Source: Euryodendron excelsum
Taxonomy: Eukaryota > Streptophyta > Magnoliopsida > Ericales > Pentaphylacaceae
Length of the DNA: 64,000 nucleotides
NCBI GenBank assembly: GCA_033060915.1
Contig: CM065384.1
Span: 16,835,001-16,899,000, forward strand
Direction: 5' to 3'
Made by a program: the position numbers and the translations under genes
Notes under the pieces: model-generated
Databases searched by the model: none
Seen by the model: only the letters and a program-made list of their open reading frames with translations
Told to the model about the DNA's origin: nothing
Part shown: in pieces, positions 10,628-23,108 of the stretch
How positions within the stretch are numbered: position 1 is the stretch's first letter
How the letters are laid out: each line of letters begins with the position of its first letter

Positions 10628-10891
10628 ATCAAACTTAAGAGGTTGTAAGGCAATTATGGAGCAATTTTTTGATTTATTATGTGATCCTTATTTTGTAGAG
10701 GGGTATAGTTTTTTTATTTTTTTTATTTTGTATAGAGTTTTTGTACAAAGGTGACGCCCCTTTTTTGACTTATTTAATATAAGTATCTTTTTTCTTACAA
10801 ATGAAAATAGATTAGCAATTAGAAAATAATTTCATGTATAACTTTATGTAAGTTTTGCCCACACTAAACAGATTTTTTAGATCCACCCCTG
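10628..10891 (+). mobile_element. 3' flank and terminal inverted repeat of the hAT element
   Basis: Non-coding sequence after the transposase stop ends GATCCACCCCTG at 10891, the reverse complement of CAGGGGTGGATC, a typical hAT terminus. The candidate 8-bp target copy outside it is ATTACAAC. The left terminus is lost, so the target duplication cannot be checked. Confidence 0.55.
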
Positions 10892-12013
10892 ATTACAACA
10901 AATTAGAAGTGTAAGGGCTTAATTATTACAATTAAAAATAAAAATTTTAAAGTTAAATTTAATATAAAGTGCAAGAGACAAAGTATAATTACTCAAAATT
11001 TGATAGTAGTTTGCTTGCAGTCGTGCAAAATTATTGATAGCAGCAAGCAATATGAGGGTAAATGAGAAGGCATCGTAGAAAAGAAGTTTGGCTTTACCAA
11101 GCAATAAGCTGTGATTTCTGAATTTCAAGGGATGTGAAAATTGTTAGAAATATGCTACAAAATATGTATATATTTTAACAATAAACAGGTGCAAATATAC
11201 AGTTTCTATTCAATCTATTTTCAAGAAATAAACAAGATCAAACAAAACGAATAATACATCAAAACTTGTAAAACATAATTATATGAAACATCTGGTCTAT
11301 AAATAGAAAGGCACGTATTTGCTGTCTTAATGCCACTATCCCTCCCACATGAAAGTTTAAACCGATTCAAGATGTTTCAAGATTAAACTCAAGAGCGCAC
11401 AGTATTTTTTTATTGAAGATCACGTCCTCCGGGAGAGTTGAATAGTCCTGGCTGCAGGTCGCCTAAAAAACAATATAGAAAATACGAAAACAAAGACTGC
11501 ATAAAAAAATCTTACAAAAATCTGAAAATAAAGTTAAATCACTAAAAGTTTTATGTGGGAAGTGGGCAGTTTTGAAACTTTCCCATGAACAATGATATAA
11601 CGACTAAGATTGGGGCTAGTATTGATCCATTGTGGAAGATATATTTTTGTTATTATTATTATTTATTATTTTGGTATATCTAGAAGATATTTTGACAAAT
11701 GAAGAGGAAGCGCAACATATAAACAATGATGATGATATGACATGTTCTTACCTTTGAGCTTCAATCATCCCTATTTCTGATAATTGGTCATCTTACTCCT
11801 CTATCAAGCTTCTCACGTTACATTATCTCATTTCCTCACTTTAACATATAGTTGTCAATCTCATACCAGTCAACTAATTATTTTTGTCATTTATATTATA
11901 CATATTAGTACCTGTACATGTTGGCGTATTGTCCGAATTTATTGTTGTAAATATTATAGATCTATAAAAATTGGGCAACGTATATTTATCTATAAACTTC
12001 AATTTACATAATA
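10892..12013. other. AT-rich intergenic sequence, nothing recognised
   Basis: There are no credible coding frames, RNA genes or terminal repeats. It contains short A/T runs and a TTA-rich stretch near 11645-11675. Confidence 0.4.
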
Positions 12014-12540
12014 CTAGCGTTGACTCGTGCGATGCACGGAACTCAAATTTTTTTAATTATAATATGAATTATAGAGATTTTGTATAATACAAAGTGTAGT
12101 TAATTAAAAATATAGCATATTAAACCTTAGGTCCGTGTGGTAAAAGCAATAACCCCTGCTATGCATATTAATTTATAGAATCTAAAGGCATTAATTCATG
12201 TTATACAGAAATTTATATAATCTAAAATAATATATATGGGGCACTAATGATTATTATAAGGTGGCACAAAAAAATAAAAAAGTGCAAATTGAGATCATAA
12301 AGTAACATAGAAATTAAAGGATTGTATTTTTTTAGATGGGTTGAATTTAACATGGAAACCCATCATTGGGAAGTACCGATTTTTTCGATAAAAAAAAAAA
12401 CAAAGTTATGGATTCTTTGTGCTTCAATATTGTATTCTAATTTTTTGAGTATTTCATGCGTTGAAATCTAAATAGGCAAAAAATAACTTAAGACTAATTT
12501 TTTTTTTAAAAGTACAAAATATGCCTAAAATCACTATGTA

Positions 12541-12825
12541 ATGTTAGATAATCACAATTTCCTAAAATCTCTCCCTAAATCCTAAAATCTTTCCGTAATT
12601 GATTAAGAAACACTCCAGCAAAAAAATTCTTAAGATTTCTCTATTCCCACTATCATTATCCCTCTTCCATTCCTGAAATCTATGTTAGATAATCATAACT
12701 TCTTAAAATCTCTTCCTAAATCCTAAAATATTTCCATAATTGATTAAGAAACACTCCGGGAAAAAAAAATCCTAAAATCTCTCTAATCCCACTATCGTTC
12801 TCCCTCTAATTCATTCCTAAAATCT
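12541..12825. repeat. About 140-bp tandem duplication
   Basis: The block from 'atgttagataatcacaattt' to about 12680 is repeated from 'atgttagataatcataactt' onward, including 'ttgattaagaaacactcc' and 'tcccactatc' in both copies. It lies inside the candidate Helitron. Confidence 0.7.
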
Positions 12826-13911
12826 CTCTCCAATTCATTGCTGAAATATCTTCCTAATTCCTTGCTCAAATATCTCTCTAATCCACCGAGATCCAAACTC
12901 TAAAATGTTAAAAAAAAAATTCAGAGAGTAAATAAAAAGCAAAAGGCAAGTTTTGTACACAAATATAGATATCACATGCTATTCGTAACTCAATTAAATT
13001 ATAGGACAATAGTAAGGAAATTATTCCAAAAACAAATTTAACCCGTAGTTTTTAAGTGCATTTACTCCCAGCTTGCCCTCTTTTGTCTTCGGACAGTCTT
13101 TCCTCACATGTTTTTCGATTGTAGCATCAACATGTGTACATTCCTTTGTGTGACATATATCCCCAATGGTATAGAAATCAATGGACTGGAAACCACCTAA
13201 AGAAAAAAGACATAATTAATATAAATAAATTAATAAAAGAAAAGAAAACTTTCCCTCTTATCTTGGGCTAATCGTGGCGCAATTTTTATCAACCTCAATT
13301 TATGATTTGAAAAACCTTATCCAATAATCAATGGTAATATCATATAAATCAAAATCTTAGGTGTTGGAGTCAATGATCAATAAAGAGCCCCTCCACAATT
13401 GTGAATTTTGGCGTAGTTTGGGACAATCTAGCACAATTTAAACAAATTCAAATAAAGTTTAAATCAGGAAAAAAATATCACAGTTTTTACTTTGGTAAAA
13501 AAAACCATTTAAAAATATCAACCTAAAGTTATCATCAAAAAAGTTTTTTCAACAATACCTTCATCGCGCAATCCCCTTCCACAACTTGGGAAATAAAAAC
13601 CATCTCAAAAAAAAACTACGGTAATTGATAGAGATATCTATATTACACAAATAAAGAGAGGCAAGAGAGATAGGTTGACTCACTTCTAGGTTTGTGCCCC
13701 AGTTGAAAAATTTTTTTTTCTATTCCACTTGAGTTTTCACTACTGTGATAGAGAAAAAGAAGAAAGAGAGTGAGACTCACATTTGCGACTGGATTCTAGG
13801 AAAAGAGAAGAGAATAACAATAAAAATGTTGAAGGAGTGAAAGAAAGTAAAATATATATTTATAGGTAGCTATAATATTTAGAGAGATTTTAGGAATCAC
13901 AATAACATTTA

Positions 13912-14023
13912 GAGATTTTAAGAATCACAATATCTTTAATGAGATATTTGAATTTGGAATGGAATTTTAAAAATTCAAAAATTGTAAGAGAGAGGGGGAG
14001 CCGGGTGTATTTTTGATCTTTTG

Positions 14024-14070
<47 letters not shown>

Positions 14071-14530
14071 TATAAACTATAGATAGATAGATATCTATAT
14101 AGTCATAAAGATTTTAGAAATCAACCTTTTATTAGGGAGAGATTTTTGCCAATAATAAAGTTCCTTTCTTTAGTTAGTTTTGTGTTTTTTTTATCAATAT
14201 TGAACTCCTTTAATTACTTTGAATGTAGAGATTTTAAGAATCACAATATCTTTAATGAGATATTTGAATTTCGAATGAAATTTTGAAAATTCAAAAAATT
14301 GTAAGAGAGAGGAGGAGCCGGGTGTATTTTTGCTCTTTTGATTACGAGAGAGAGAGAGAGAGAGAGAGAAAATAGTATTGACTATATATAGATAGATATC
14401 TACAGCGTCATAAAGATTTTAGGAATCAAACTTTTATTAGGGAGAGATTTTTGCCCATAATAAAATTCTTTCCTTTAGTTAATTTTTGTGTTTCTTTATC
14501 AATATTTAACTCCTTTTAATTACTTTGTAT
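13912..14530. repeat. About 317-bp tandem duplication with GA microsatellites
   Basis: The block starting 'gattttaagaatcacaatat' (13914) is repeated from 14229, including 'aggagccgggtgtattttt', a GA run, 'gatagatagatatctat' and 'tattagggagagatttttgcc' in each copy. The GA runs are 14027-14067 and 14346-14369 and differ in length. Confidence 0.75.
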
Positions 14531-14749
14531 GATTTACTTTTCGTTTAATCATTATTTAATTTTGTTTGTTTTCCTTTATAAGAGAAAGAGAGAGTAGTCT
14601 AATTGGTTGGAAGAGTTAAATGTGCCATATGGCATTGTAGTTTTTTAGGATGTTTAAAAAAATAAGAATTGAATTTTGAAGGACTTAGAACCTCCTACTA
14701 CATTGCATATAGATATAGTATACTACATTGCATATAGATATAGTATAGA

Positions 14750-15676
14750 TGATGTTGCCAAGGATTATTCAACACCAAATCAGTTTAGGGTAATATAACC
14801 ATATTATTAAACAAAAGTATATATTAAAAAGGGTAAAAAGATATTTAATTGTATGGTGCATGTCCAACGCAAGTTACAATATATATATATCATAAGAACA
14901 AATCATTTTAGCCACACAAAAAAAAAAAAAATAAAACAATTCTGGTACATATTGGTACAGTCCAACACCTGCAGGTGTAAGCTTAAAAATAACACGGAAC
15001 AAAATTGGCCCTCATCTGTTATTTTATTTTTCAATGCTGTATGTAACGGTCAAAATGGAACAAGATCAATAACTATGTTTTTAACTTTGAATGAAAATAT
15101 GGCACCAATTAATTTAGTGACCTAAGTTAGTTTGTTGCATTGTTTTTATCCTAAATTTTTACTCAGAGGAGAGATTTTTTGCTTTATAACATTCTATTTA
15201 AACTACAAATCTAGAGCGCGGATCTTATATATAAAGTTCTATATAGTTTAGATAATGTTAAGTGTGTGTGTGTGTTGGTGGGTTTATCCCACATATAAAT
15301 ATTACAAAACTTTCTTATATTATATAAACTATAAAGTCTAACAAACACCACGAAATAAGCTTAAGATAGAGATGTCAATGGGACATGATCTAGTGGATTA
15401 CATCAGCTGCACATGTGCTCAAATTTTAAAAATTGTATTTTAGCATACCGGCTTAGAATTTTTTTTTTATAAATTTTCTCCTGAATGTATATGTAAATGC
15501 CACCTGTTCAAATAATTATTTTGCTTCAAATACATTATACATTTATATACAAAAATCAAATGTACTATTATTGATTTTTAAGAAAAAATCTTGGACGACT
15601 TTGTTTTCTACTTATAAAAAGTAAGGTTGTCTTGGATTAATGTCCTAGCTCCGGACTATACTTGTGACATGGCGGC
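14750..15676. other. AT-rich intergenic sequence, nothing recognised
   Basis: The one longer frame here (14853-15125) has no recognisable motif and lies in low-complexity AT-rich sequence. A TG run occurs near 15261-15275. Confidence 0.4.
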
Positions 15677-18334
15677 TACTAGAAATTTATACTAAAAAGT
15701 ATGATTTGTGTAATCACTTTAATATTTATTAATAAATTAATTATTTTATTTCACTGAGAATCTGTGTGAGCAATGTTTTCATTGCGTTATTTATTTAATA
15801 ATTATGCATGTATGTCTCTTATTTTATATAATAGATTTGGTGTGTAGAGTACAGCTTACACACGGAAGATCAAATTATCGTTTCTTATGAAATATAAATT
15901 TATTGTTCACAGTCTTAAATGAAACTGGACACACCATCAGTAGACTGTAGCATAAGATTTTAATAAGCTTATATTGACTATGAGGAATGGTATAATTCTA
16001 ACTTCTTGCACTAGTACACTTTGTGTAATTGAATAGGACTGTGTTGAGATAATTATTTTTATATTGACTATATAAAACAATTAATACCTCATTATTATTA
16101 TGATTAGTTATATTCTTAATCTTAATATAATTAATAGACACGTACATGTAGTGTTTATTGTTTTGATTCACAAAACAGTGAGATTCATTATAGGTCAATA
16201 GACTCAGTAAGTTAGATAATAACATTACGTGTATAATGAATATTAATTATTGATGGAATCCACGTTCTGGTATAAGGATTGATGATATTCCCTTGATGAA
16301 GTTTATGAGTTTTGATTATGTCAAACTCTGCAGGTAGATTATGAAACCGACATATCAAATAAGTTAAGTGAAAGGTCTGAAGAAATTAAATAAATTTTTA
16401 AATTTAATTGTTAGTAATTTAATTTAATTTAATAGACAGATATATGTAATCTTAACGTGAAGAGATAAACAAGCATTTAATAATTAATATGGAGTTCGAC
16501 ATATAATTCCTAATATAACAGGGAGTGCAATTATAATTTTTTAGTGGTATAAATTATAATTTACGTAAATAGGGATTATAATTTAGATTAGGAATTTTTA
16601 TTTGCATAAGAAACTCTAGTTATATTAATTATATGGTCTCTGTTGTCGCTTCTATATATACGCACTCTAAGAATAGCTATTGTTATACTTGCTCTTAATT
16701 AAGAGATATACGTTTTTATGAGGAAGATAAACTTTAGCAGCCGTAAACTCTCTCTGTATGGAGTAAGGCGTTTACGAAGGATACAACAGAAGTTTGAAGG
16801 TTGAGTTCAAGCAATTGACTCGTGCTTGTTGTTGTTGCTAGTTGTTTGAGACCAAAACAAAAGGATTTTGAAATTCATACATACTGTTATTCGGGATCAA
16901 ATCAGAAAAATCTCCAAGGTATGATTCTAATTACATAGATTAGGCTCTGTTACTCATATTATAATTTTGGTATTACACGTATACACTATAATTAAGTCAT
17001 GAAAATGTTGAAAATTTATATTAAAAGACATACTTTGTGTAGTGACTTTAGTATTTATTAATAAATTAGTTATTTCATTTTAATGAGAATCTGTGTGAGA
17101 AATGTTTGCATTGCGTTATTTATTTAATGATTATGCATGTGTGTCTCTTATTCTATATAGTAGATGATTTGGTGTGTAGAGTACAACTTACACACGGAAG
17201 ATTATATCATCGGTTCTTATGGAATATAAGTTAATCGTTCACAGTCTTAGATGGAAATGGACACACCATCAGTAGGACTGTAGTACAAGGTTTTAATAGG
17301 TTTGTCTTGACTATGGGGAATGGTATAGTTCCAACTCCTTGCACTAGTACACTTTGTGTGTATTGAACAGGACCGTGTTGAGGTAATTGTTTTTATACTG
17401 ACTATATAAAACAATTAATACCTCATGATTATTATGAGTGCTTATACTCTTAATCCTAACATAATAAATAGACACGTGCATGTAGTATTTATTGTTTTGA
17501 TTCACAGAAGAGTGAGATTCTTTGTAGGTCAATAAACTCAGTGAGTTGGACGATAACATTACGTGTATGGTGAATATTTATTATTGATGTAATCCACGTC
17601 CCCGTATAGGGATTGATGATACCCCCTTGAAGAAGCTTATAAGTTTTGAATATGTCAAACCCTGCAGGTGGATTATGAATCCGACATATCAAATAAATTA
17701 AGTGGAAGGTCTAAAGGAATTAAATAAGTCTATTAAATTTAATTGTCAGTAATTTAATTTAATAGACGGGTATCTGTAATCTTAACGTGAGGAGATAAAT
17801 AAGCGTTCAATAATATGGAGCTCGAAATATAATTTCTAGTATAACAGGGAGTGCAATTATAATTCCTTAGTGGTATGAATTATAATTTACGTAAATAAAG
17901 ATTAATCCTGGTTGGATTAGGAGTTTTTATTTGGGTAGGAAGCCCTAATTATACTAATCCTATGGTCCCTGTTGTAGCCTATATATATACGCGCTCTAAG
18001 AGCTGCTAGGGTTGCATACTCTACACATAATTGAGAGATACACGATTTTGTGAGGAAGAGAAACCCTAGCAGCAGTGAGCCGACTCTCTTTAGAGCAAGA
18101 AGTGTACGAGAAACACAGCAGAAGTCCGAAGGTTGAGTTCGAGCTTGTTGATTCGTGCTTGGTGCTGATTCTTGTTTTCGAGATTAAATCAGAGAGATCT
18201 CGAAGGTACGATTCTAATCACGTAAATTAGGTTATGCTAATCAGACCAGAATTTTTGATAGTATGCGTATATACTATAGCCAGGTGGTAAGAAATTCCGC
18301 AGTACCCAATAGAAAAATTTCTCAGTCTCCAACA
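15677..18334 (+). mobile_element. Copia LTR (copy 2), split by copy 3
   Basis: This LTR runs from about 15677 (TACTAGAAATTTATAC, a mutated TGTTAGAAATTTA start) to 17005, and its last 18 bp resume at 18317-18334, ending CTCCAACA. Joining across the insertion restores an end that aligns with copy 1. No pol sequence adjoins it, so it is a solo LTR. Its own flanks (GCGGC and GCGAT) match only partly. It is more decayed than the copy inserted in it. Confidence 0.75.
17006..18311 (+). mobile_element. Copia solo LTR (copy 3) nested in copy 2
   Basis: It begins TGTTGAAAATTTATAT and ends CGCAGTACCCAATA, 1306 bp. A perfect 5-bp target duplication, GAAAA, flanks it at 17001-17005 and 18312-18316. The insertion site is about 20 bp before the end of another LTR of the same family. 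Confidence 0.85.
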
Positions 18335-18489
18335 GCGATATGATTAGGTTCAATTGAATAAGTGCACTCTAATAGTTCGTTGAGCAAATCTAGTCTTGCG
18401 GAAGCGAGATGCAGTATTCGCTCAAGTGAGGTCCATTTCACTCGATTGAGATGGTCCTATAGCTTCAGATTTCATCTAGAGAGTTTGGC

Positions 18490-18640
18490 TTATGTTACAT
18501 TTAGAATCCCAATTTTTAGTGAAAAAAGAAAAATGTGAAGAAATAAAATAATAAAAGAATATTTTTGTTTTATTTCTTATACATTTTTTTTTTACTTTTT
18601 TGACTGAAAATTTAAATTTCAAACAAAACCAAACGAAGCG
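18490..18640. mobile_element. Hairpin MITE-like element
   Basis: Imperfect inverted arms of about 75 bp: the left arm contains AGTGAAAAAAGAAAAA and AAGAAATAAAA, and the right arm on the opposite strand contains AGTCAAAAAAGTAAAA and AAGAAATAAAA. The right terminus reads CGCTTCGTTTGG on the minus strand, shared with the element at 21781-21930. The left terminus is decayed. Confidence 0.5.
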
Positions 18641-20351
18641 TTAAAGTTCACTCGAGTGAGTTCGTTCTCCGGACATATTATCCAAATATTTGATTTTAAT
18701 TGTCATAACTCCGCAGATTTAAGTGAAAAGACACCTATTCAATTCTACTAACATGTCCAATTCTGAAGGGAGGGTTTAGAACCCTTCATTGGATATATCT
18801 AGAAGTGTAAACATCGATCAATTAAAACACAAGAAAATTTAGTATGTAATTTCCTTATGAAATACATCTATATATTCTGTTCATTGTTTAAATACAAGCT
18901 TCCAAAGAGAAGTTCCAATGGTTGATCTTTAGAATTGCTTGTTGTGGGTTTCACGCGTCTTTGTTATATATTGAATGTGATTTGCTTGTAAGCTGGCTAC
19001 CAACAAATCATAATGGCAGCAAATATTACCTTAAAGAAAGTGTCATCAATACGCCTAAAAGCCGCTGAATTTCCTAATTCTTTCTCACTTGTTTCGCGAT
19101 TGCTAGGCGGAAGTTTACTAATTAGCATCCCTTCCTTCAAGAAGTCGGTATTAGCTAGTTCATCAATCCATCAAATCAAACATTATCAAACTGACTAAGC
19201 ATGTATCTCTCTGACATTTCACTTGACGAAACCTTTGTTAGGCCATCATGCCAATTTTTTCCTTCTTTTTGTCACAGACAACAGTAAGCATGCCAGTAGC
19301 TACCTTACAAGTTTTTTTGTGGCACTCGGGAATAGGAATCAGCTAATTAAGTCCAATGTTGTCCTAAAATTCTGTGTTGTAAAACTGGTTAAACACATTC
19401 TCCAGATCAGATAACTTTTCTGCCAAGGTTTACTTGGCATTATCCTGAGTATTTATTGGTGTTTTCTCTAGTCTGAAATCGAGTGTAATTAGCATGAAAA
19501 TATATTTCAGCCTCAACAGTCTCTATGCACAATGGGAAGGAGATTGGATGATCCCAAATGAATAAGATGTAACATTCTAAACCCCTCTAGGAGATCAAAT
19601 CAAGCCATGAAGTTGAAGAATGGATCTTGAATGAATGTAGAGCATGAAAGTGACCCATAACTTGGTCAATAGACAATGAGCCGTCTCTCACAGTGTCCAG
19701 GTACAATCAGGAATCAGAAATGCCTCTTCCTAAAGTAGCAATCTGCAAAAAGCTTAAAAGGTAAATAGGAAAAGAAGAGGCAACTTCTGTCCATTCTCAA
19801 TTATGATTGTGTGTACCATTCAAAAGTTAGAAAATTCATAAGACAAATTTTATTACAATTACTGAAGATCTACGGATACCTTAATATAAACATGATTAGG
19901 GTTTTCATTTTTTTTTATGTTAAAAAAATACAAAAAAAAAATTTTGATGGCAGCCAATTTTATAGCTGATGTTCTTTTTCTTTTTTTTTTTTTCTTCTTC
20001 TTTTAATATGATAATAAAAAGGTGCAAATATCATTGTGTATATAGATGTTCCATCGTGTAGTATTGCTCGCATAATAATTTCTTTCTTTCTTTCTTCTTC
20101 TTCTATATATATATATATATATTTTGGCTTGGCCAAATACACAAAGACGTAAAAAAACAGACAGGAAAACAAAGAAAACTGAGCTATTGTAGAACCCACA
20201 GAGACAAGACTGCAACTAAAAGCTTCTTGAACTAGGTACTTCTCAAGAGCCTTCAACACTGCAGAAGGTTGTGCTTTGCTTTTGAATGTATAGTTTTAGC
20301 ATCTTTCATCAGAATCATTACATCCCATAGGTTTGATTTGTTTGGAGTCGA

Positions 20352-20472
20352 TTGGGTTAGGATTGTAATGATATAATCTTGTTCGTTTTTATTTTCTTGA
20401 GTTTTTTTAGGGTTAGGACTGTAATGGTAAAATCTTGTTCGGTTTTATTTTCTTGAGTTTTTTATGGAATTG
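20352..20472. repeat. About 60-bp tandem duplication
   Basis: 'gggttaggattgtaatgat' through 'tattttcttgagttttttta' is followed at once by a near-identical second copy beginning 'gggttaggactgtaatgg'. Confidence 0.75.
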
Positions 20473-20610
20473 CCATAGCGCAAGATTGTTAGATTTTTAG
20501 TTGGCAAATTTCATGACAAAAACTTTGTGCATGTTTTTAAGTTATTACTGTAACTTGGACATCAACTGGAACAAGATTAGAAGATGAGGGCAACATCTAA
20601 AACACCATCG

Positions 20611-20696
20611 TTCGAACTTGTGTTATGATTGCTCAAGCAAATAACAAGCTTGGTTCGAACTTGTGTTATGATTGCTCAAGCAAATAACAAGCTTGG
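20611..20696. repeat. 43-bp perfect tandem duplication
   Basis: A 43-bp unit starting TTCGAACTTGTGTTATGATT and ending AACAAGCTTGG occurs twice without visible differences, so the duplication is recent. Confidence 0.85.
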
Positions 20697-21109
20697 AGTC
20701 TATAGAGAACCAAAGAGTTCCGCTTGATAAATACCCCACCTAGCAAGTGGGGGACCTACTAAAGGAGCAAGGGCACTTCTTGTTTTAAGAGCATTGAATA
20801 AATACTCCTAACAACTGGGGGAGCGATTCCTATGTAAATAAAAGAGTAAAAACACATAACGCTCCAGGAACAGTGAATAATTTCTCTTCTCTTCAAATTA
20901 GTCATTTCCATGGGTTATTTTCTCAACGAAAATAAATAAGTAATTATAAGAGTGATATCTTAATATTATAATTATCAGAACTGAACTGAACGTTGAACCA
21001 GTGAATACTTCAATTTACGGTTCATTAGTTCAATTGGTGGTTCAACCGTTATTATAATATACCATGTATTTTATTCATTCTTGTAATATTTCCTTATATA
21101 ATACGTAGG

Positions 21110-21300
21110 ACGAGCTCAACCTAACAAATGAAGTGGCGTTGTGGTTGCACAAAGGTTTGGAATTAGTGAAGGGTCACGAGTTCAAAACTTTTGCCAACGG
21201 AAATTTTGAAGTTAAGTTGACTTTTGGGGTATTTGACCTAAATATTCCAATTATCTACTTTTTCGGTGTTTGACCTGAACAATCCAATTATCTAAATTGA
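21110..21300 (+). mobile_element. SINE-like segment
   Basis: TGGCGTTGTGG (near 21132) resembles an RNA polymerase III A box. GGTCACGAGTTCAAAAC, about 35 bp downstream, resembles a B box, as in tRNA-derived plant SINEs. It lies in a wider region (20960-21360) whose edges both contain TTATCA on opposite strands, possibly a MITE. No poly-A tail or target duplication is clear. Confidence 0.3.
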
Positions 21301-21780
21301 ACTGTTGAGACCTCCGGTTCTCGGTTGAATCGACTAGTGATTTTGATAACTATTCTTGATATAATTTGAAAAAACAAATGAAAAGTTCAAGACAACAAAA
21401 TATGAAAAACACGTATTTTTCATATTTCTAAGATTAAACAAAAGGATTCGCAAATAAAATTGCTGTGAGTAGCATCCCAGAATTGTATCGCTAATGGCTC
21501 CTCTTCAATCTCACATTTATGCAGCTCTAAAATCAATGATGAAGGCAAATTAGTCTCTAAACCATTTTCAATCTCTTAAATCTTTTAGATTTTTTTTTTA
21601 AATCTTTCAAAATAGTTTGCAACTCTTTGATTTCTTCTCGCCACATTAGGCAAATGACTTTGACCCCAAGGTACGTAACATGCATGCAAGGCAAGTTTCG
21701 CCCATTTCCATTTTCATCTTGCTAGAAGTCCACATTGAAGGATTCTTGTTGTGAGCAGAACGTAAAACTTCAAAATATTA

Positions 21781-21930
21781 ATGTTTCGTTTGGAACTCAA
21801 ATTTTTAGTGAGAAAAGAAAAAGAGTGAAAGAAAATTGAACAAAATGAAAAAGTAATTTTGTTCAATTTTTTATCACGTTTTTTTTCCTTTTCTTTTCCA
21901 ACCGAAATTTCGGATTCCAAACGAAGCGTA
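21781..21930. mobile_element. Hairpin MITE
   Basis: The terminal inverted repeats read ATGTTTCGTTTGGAACTC on the plus strand and ACGCTTCGTTTGGAATCC on the minus strand, with arms continuing through 'aaaagaaaa' and 'attgaacaaaat' toward the centre. The element is about 150 bp and forms one long hairpin. It is in the same family as 18490-18640. The target duplication is unclear. Confidence 0.6.
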
Positions 21931-22121
21931 AAGGAACTAATTGCTAATGCGCAAGAAGATTGAGGGCATGAAGGTTGAACTATGAATCTTTGTTTTCATT
22001 TGTGTTTCCATGGGTAATATGTTACTATGGACACTCCACATTTTGTGCCACTTTCAATTTAAGGGGAGCTCGAGCCGTTGTTGAGCAAAATAAGCCCACT
22101 CAACACATTATCAGATGCGTC

Positions 22122-22437
22122 TAGGGGTAGCCATAGGCCCAATAGCCAGCTTAAGCACACTCAAACCCCATTACGTAATAGGTGGGCTTAAAAATTGATT
22201 TGAAGCCCGGCCGACTCAAAGAATATCAAAATTTTTTTTGTATATATATTTAATTAAATTTTAGATTAATTAAGATTATTTTTAGATAATAAAATTATTT
22301 ATTATAAAAATTTTGATTAAATGCACAGGCTTAAAAATGTAATTTTTTAATTTGAGGAGACTTGAGATTTAATACTAGGCTCGATGAATTTTATTTCAGG
22401 CGTAGGCTCGGCCCGACCAAACCAATATCCACTCCTA
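22122..22437. mobile_element. hAT-type MITE (316 bp)
   Basis: The left end is TAGGGGTAGCCATAGG and the right end on the minus strand is TAGGAGTGGATATTGG. The flanks GATGCGTC (22114-22121) and GAAGCATC (22438-22445) match at 6 of 8 bases, fitting an 8-bp hAT target duplication that has since mutated. The inside has GGCTTAAAAATGTAA-type sequence and no coding frame. Confidence 0.65.
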
Positions 22438-22592
22438 GAAGCATCCACATTAGTTTTTACCTGGACTCACTACAAAGTGCGTTCAACTCATGTTTGGCAA
22501 ACTAAACGCTCCTTTGGTTTGAAGCCATCAGTGCCACAAATTTTCAACTTGCACTGTTATTTTCATGTCTACATGTTAGTACATATTGGACC

Positions 22593-23100
22593 TAGGGATG
22601 CGTATTGGTCGGGTTGAGTCTGGTCCATACTCAACTCAGAACTAATTCGATCTTGGTCGATTCTAATTTTAGACTTAGAATCGAATTGATCCTTTCATGG
22701 AACTAAACCGAACCAATCCTAATCAGTTCAGATTGGTTCGGTTCGATTCTATGCCTCGGATTGGTTCAAATCTAGCTCAAGTTAGGTTGAGTCTGGTCAG
22801 CTTTTATGATGTGAAACATATTTTTTTATTTAAAAATAAAAAATAAGAATAATCTTGCATTCTCAATTTTTTGTAATAATTAAATAACAATAAATAAACA
22901 TATATTAGTAATAATGAAGTCTAAGTCACATTGGTTTAAAGACATACATGCAACCACCAAGAAATGAATCAAATTTATCGATTTGATATTTTTATAGACT
23001 CACAACCGAACCAAACCTTTGATAGACCCGAACTAAACCAATCCATAGAGGCTAAGTTAGTTCAGTTTTCGAGTTTTTTTGGTTCCTTTGTGCACCCCTA
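22593..23100. mobile_element. hAT-type MITE (508 bp) with perfect target duplication
   Basis: The left end is TAGGGATGCGTATTGG and the right end on the minus strand is TAGGGGTGCACAAAGG. The 8-bp target duplication ATTGGACC is perfect at 22585-22592 and 23101-23108. The interior is rich in 'ggttcggttcg' type repeats and has no coding frame, so it would depend on a transposase elsewhere. Confidence 0.85.
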
Positions 23101-23108
23101 ATTGGACC

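Larger units (their letters stand above)
12014..14749 (-). mobile_element. Candidate non-autonomous Helitron, minus strand
   Basis: On the minus strand the segment begins TCTATACTATAT at 14749, matching the plant Helitron 5' pattern TCTMTAYTA. It ends with the hairpin CGTGC-ATC-GCACG, eight bases, then CTAG at 12014, matching the CTRR end. The flanking bases are A before the 5' end and T after the 3' end, as expected for insertion between A and T. The 5' terminus is duplicated: about 27 bp, from TACTATATCTATATGCAATG, occurs twice at 14696-14749. There is no Rep/helicase frame, so it would be non-autonomous. The interior is AT-rich with two tandem duplications and GA microsatellites. Confidence 0.55.
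18335..22113. other. Non-coding region with small repeats and MITEs
   Basis: There are no credible genes. Apart from the repeats listed separately it holds a CTT/TA-rich low-complexity stretch (19975-20125). The frame at 19013-19198 (start ATGGCAGCAAATATTACC) has no recognisable motif. Confidence 0.4.

Noticed and set aside
19013..19198. 61-codon frame starting ATGGCAGCAAAT
   Set aside because: It looks gene-like at the start, but no family is recognised and the neighbouring sequence shows no continuing exons or splice pattern that I could support.
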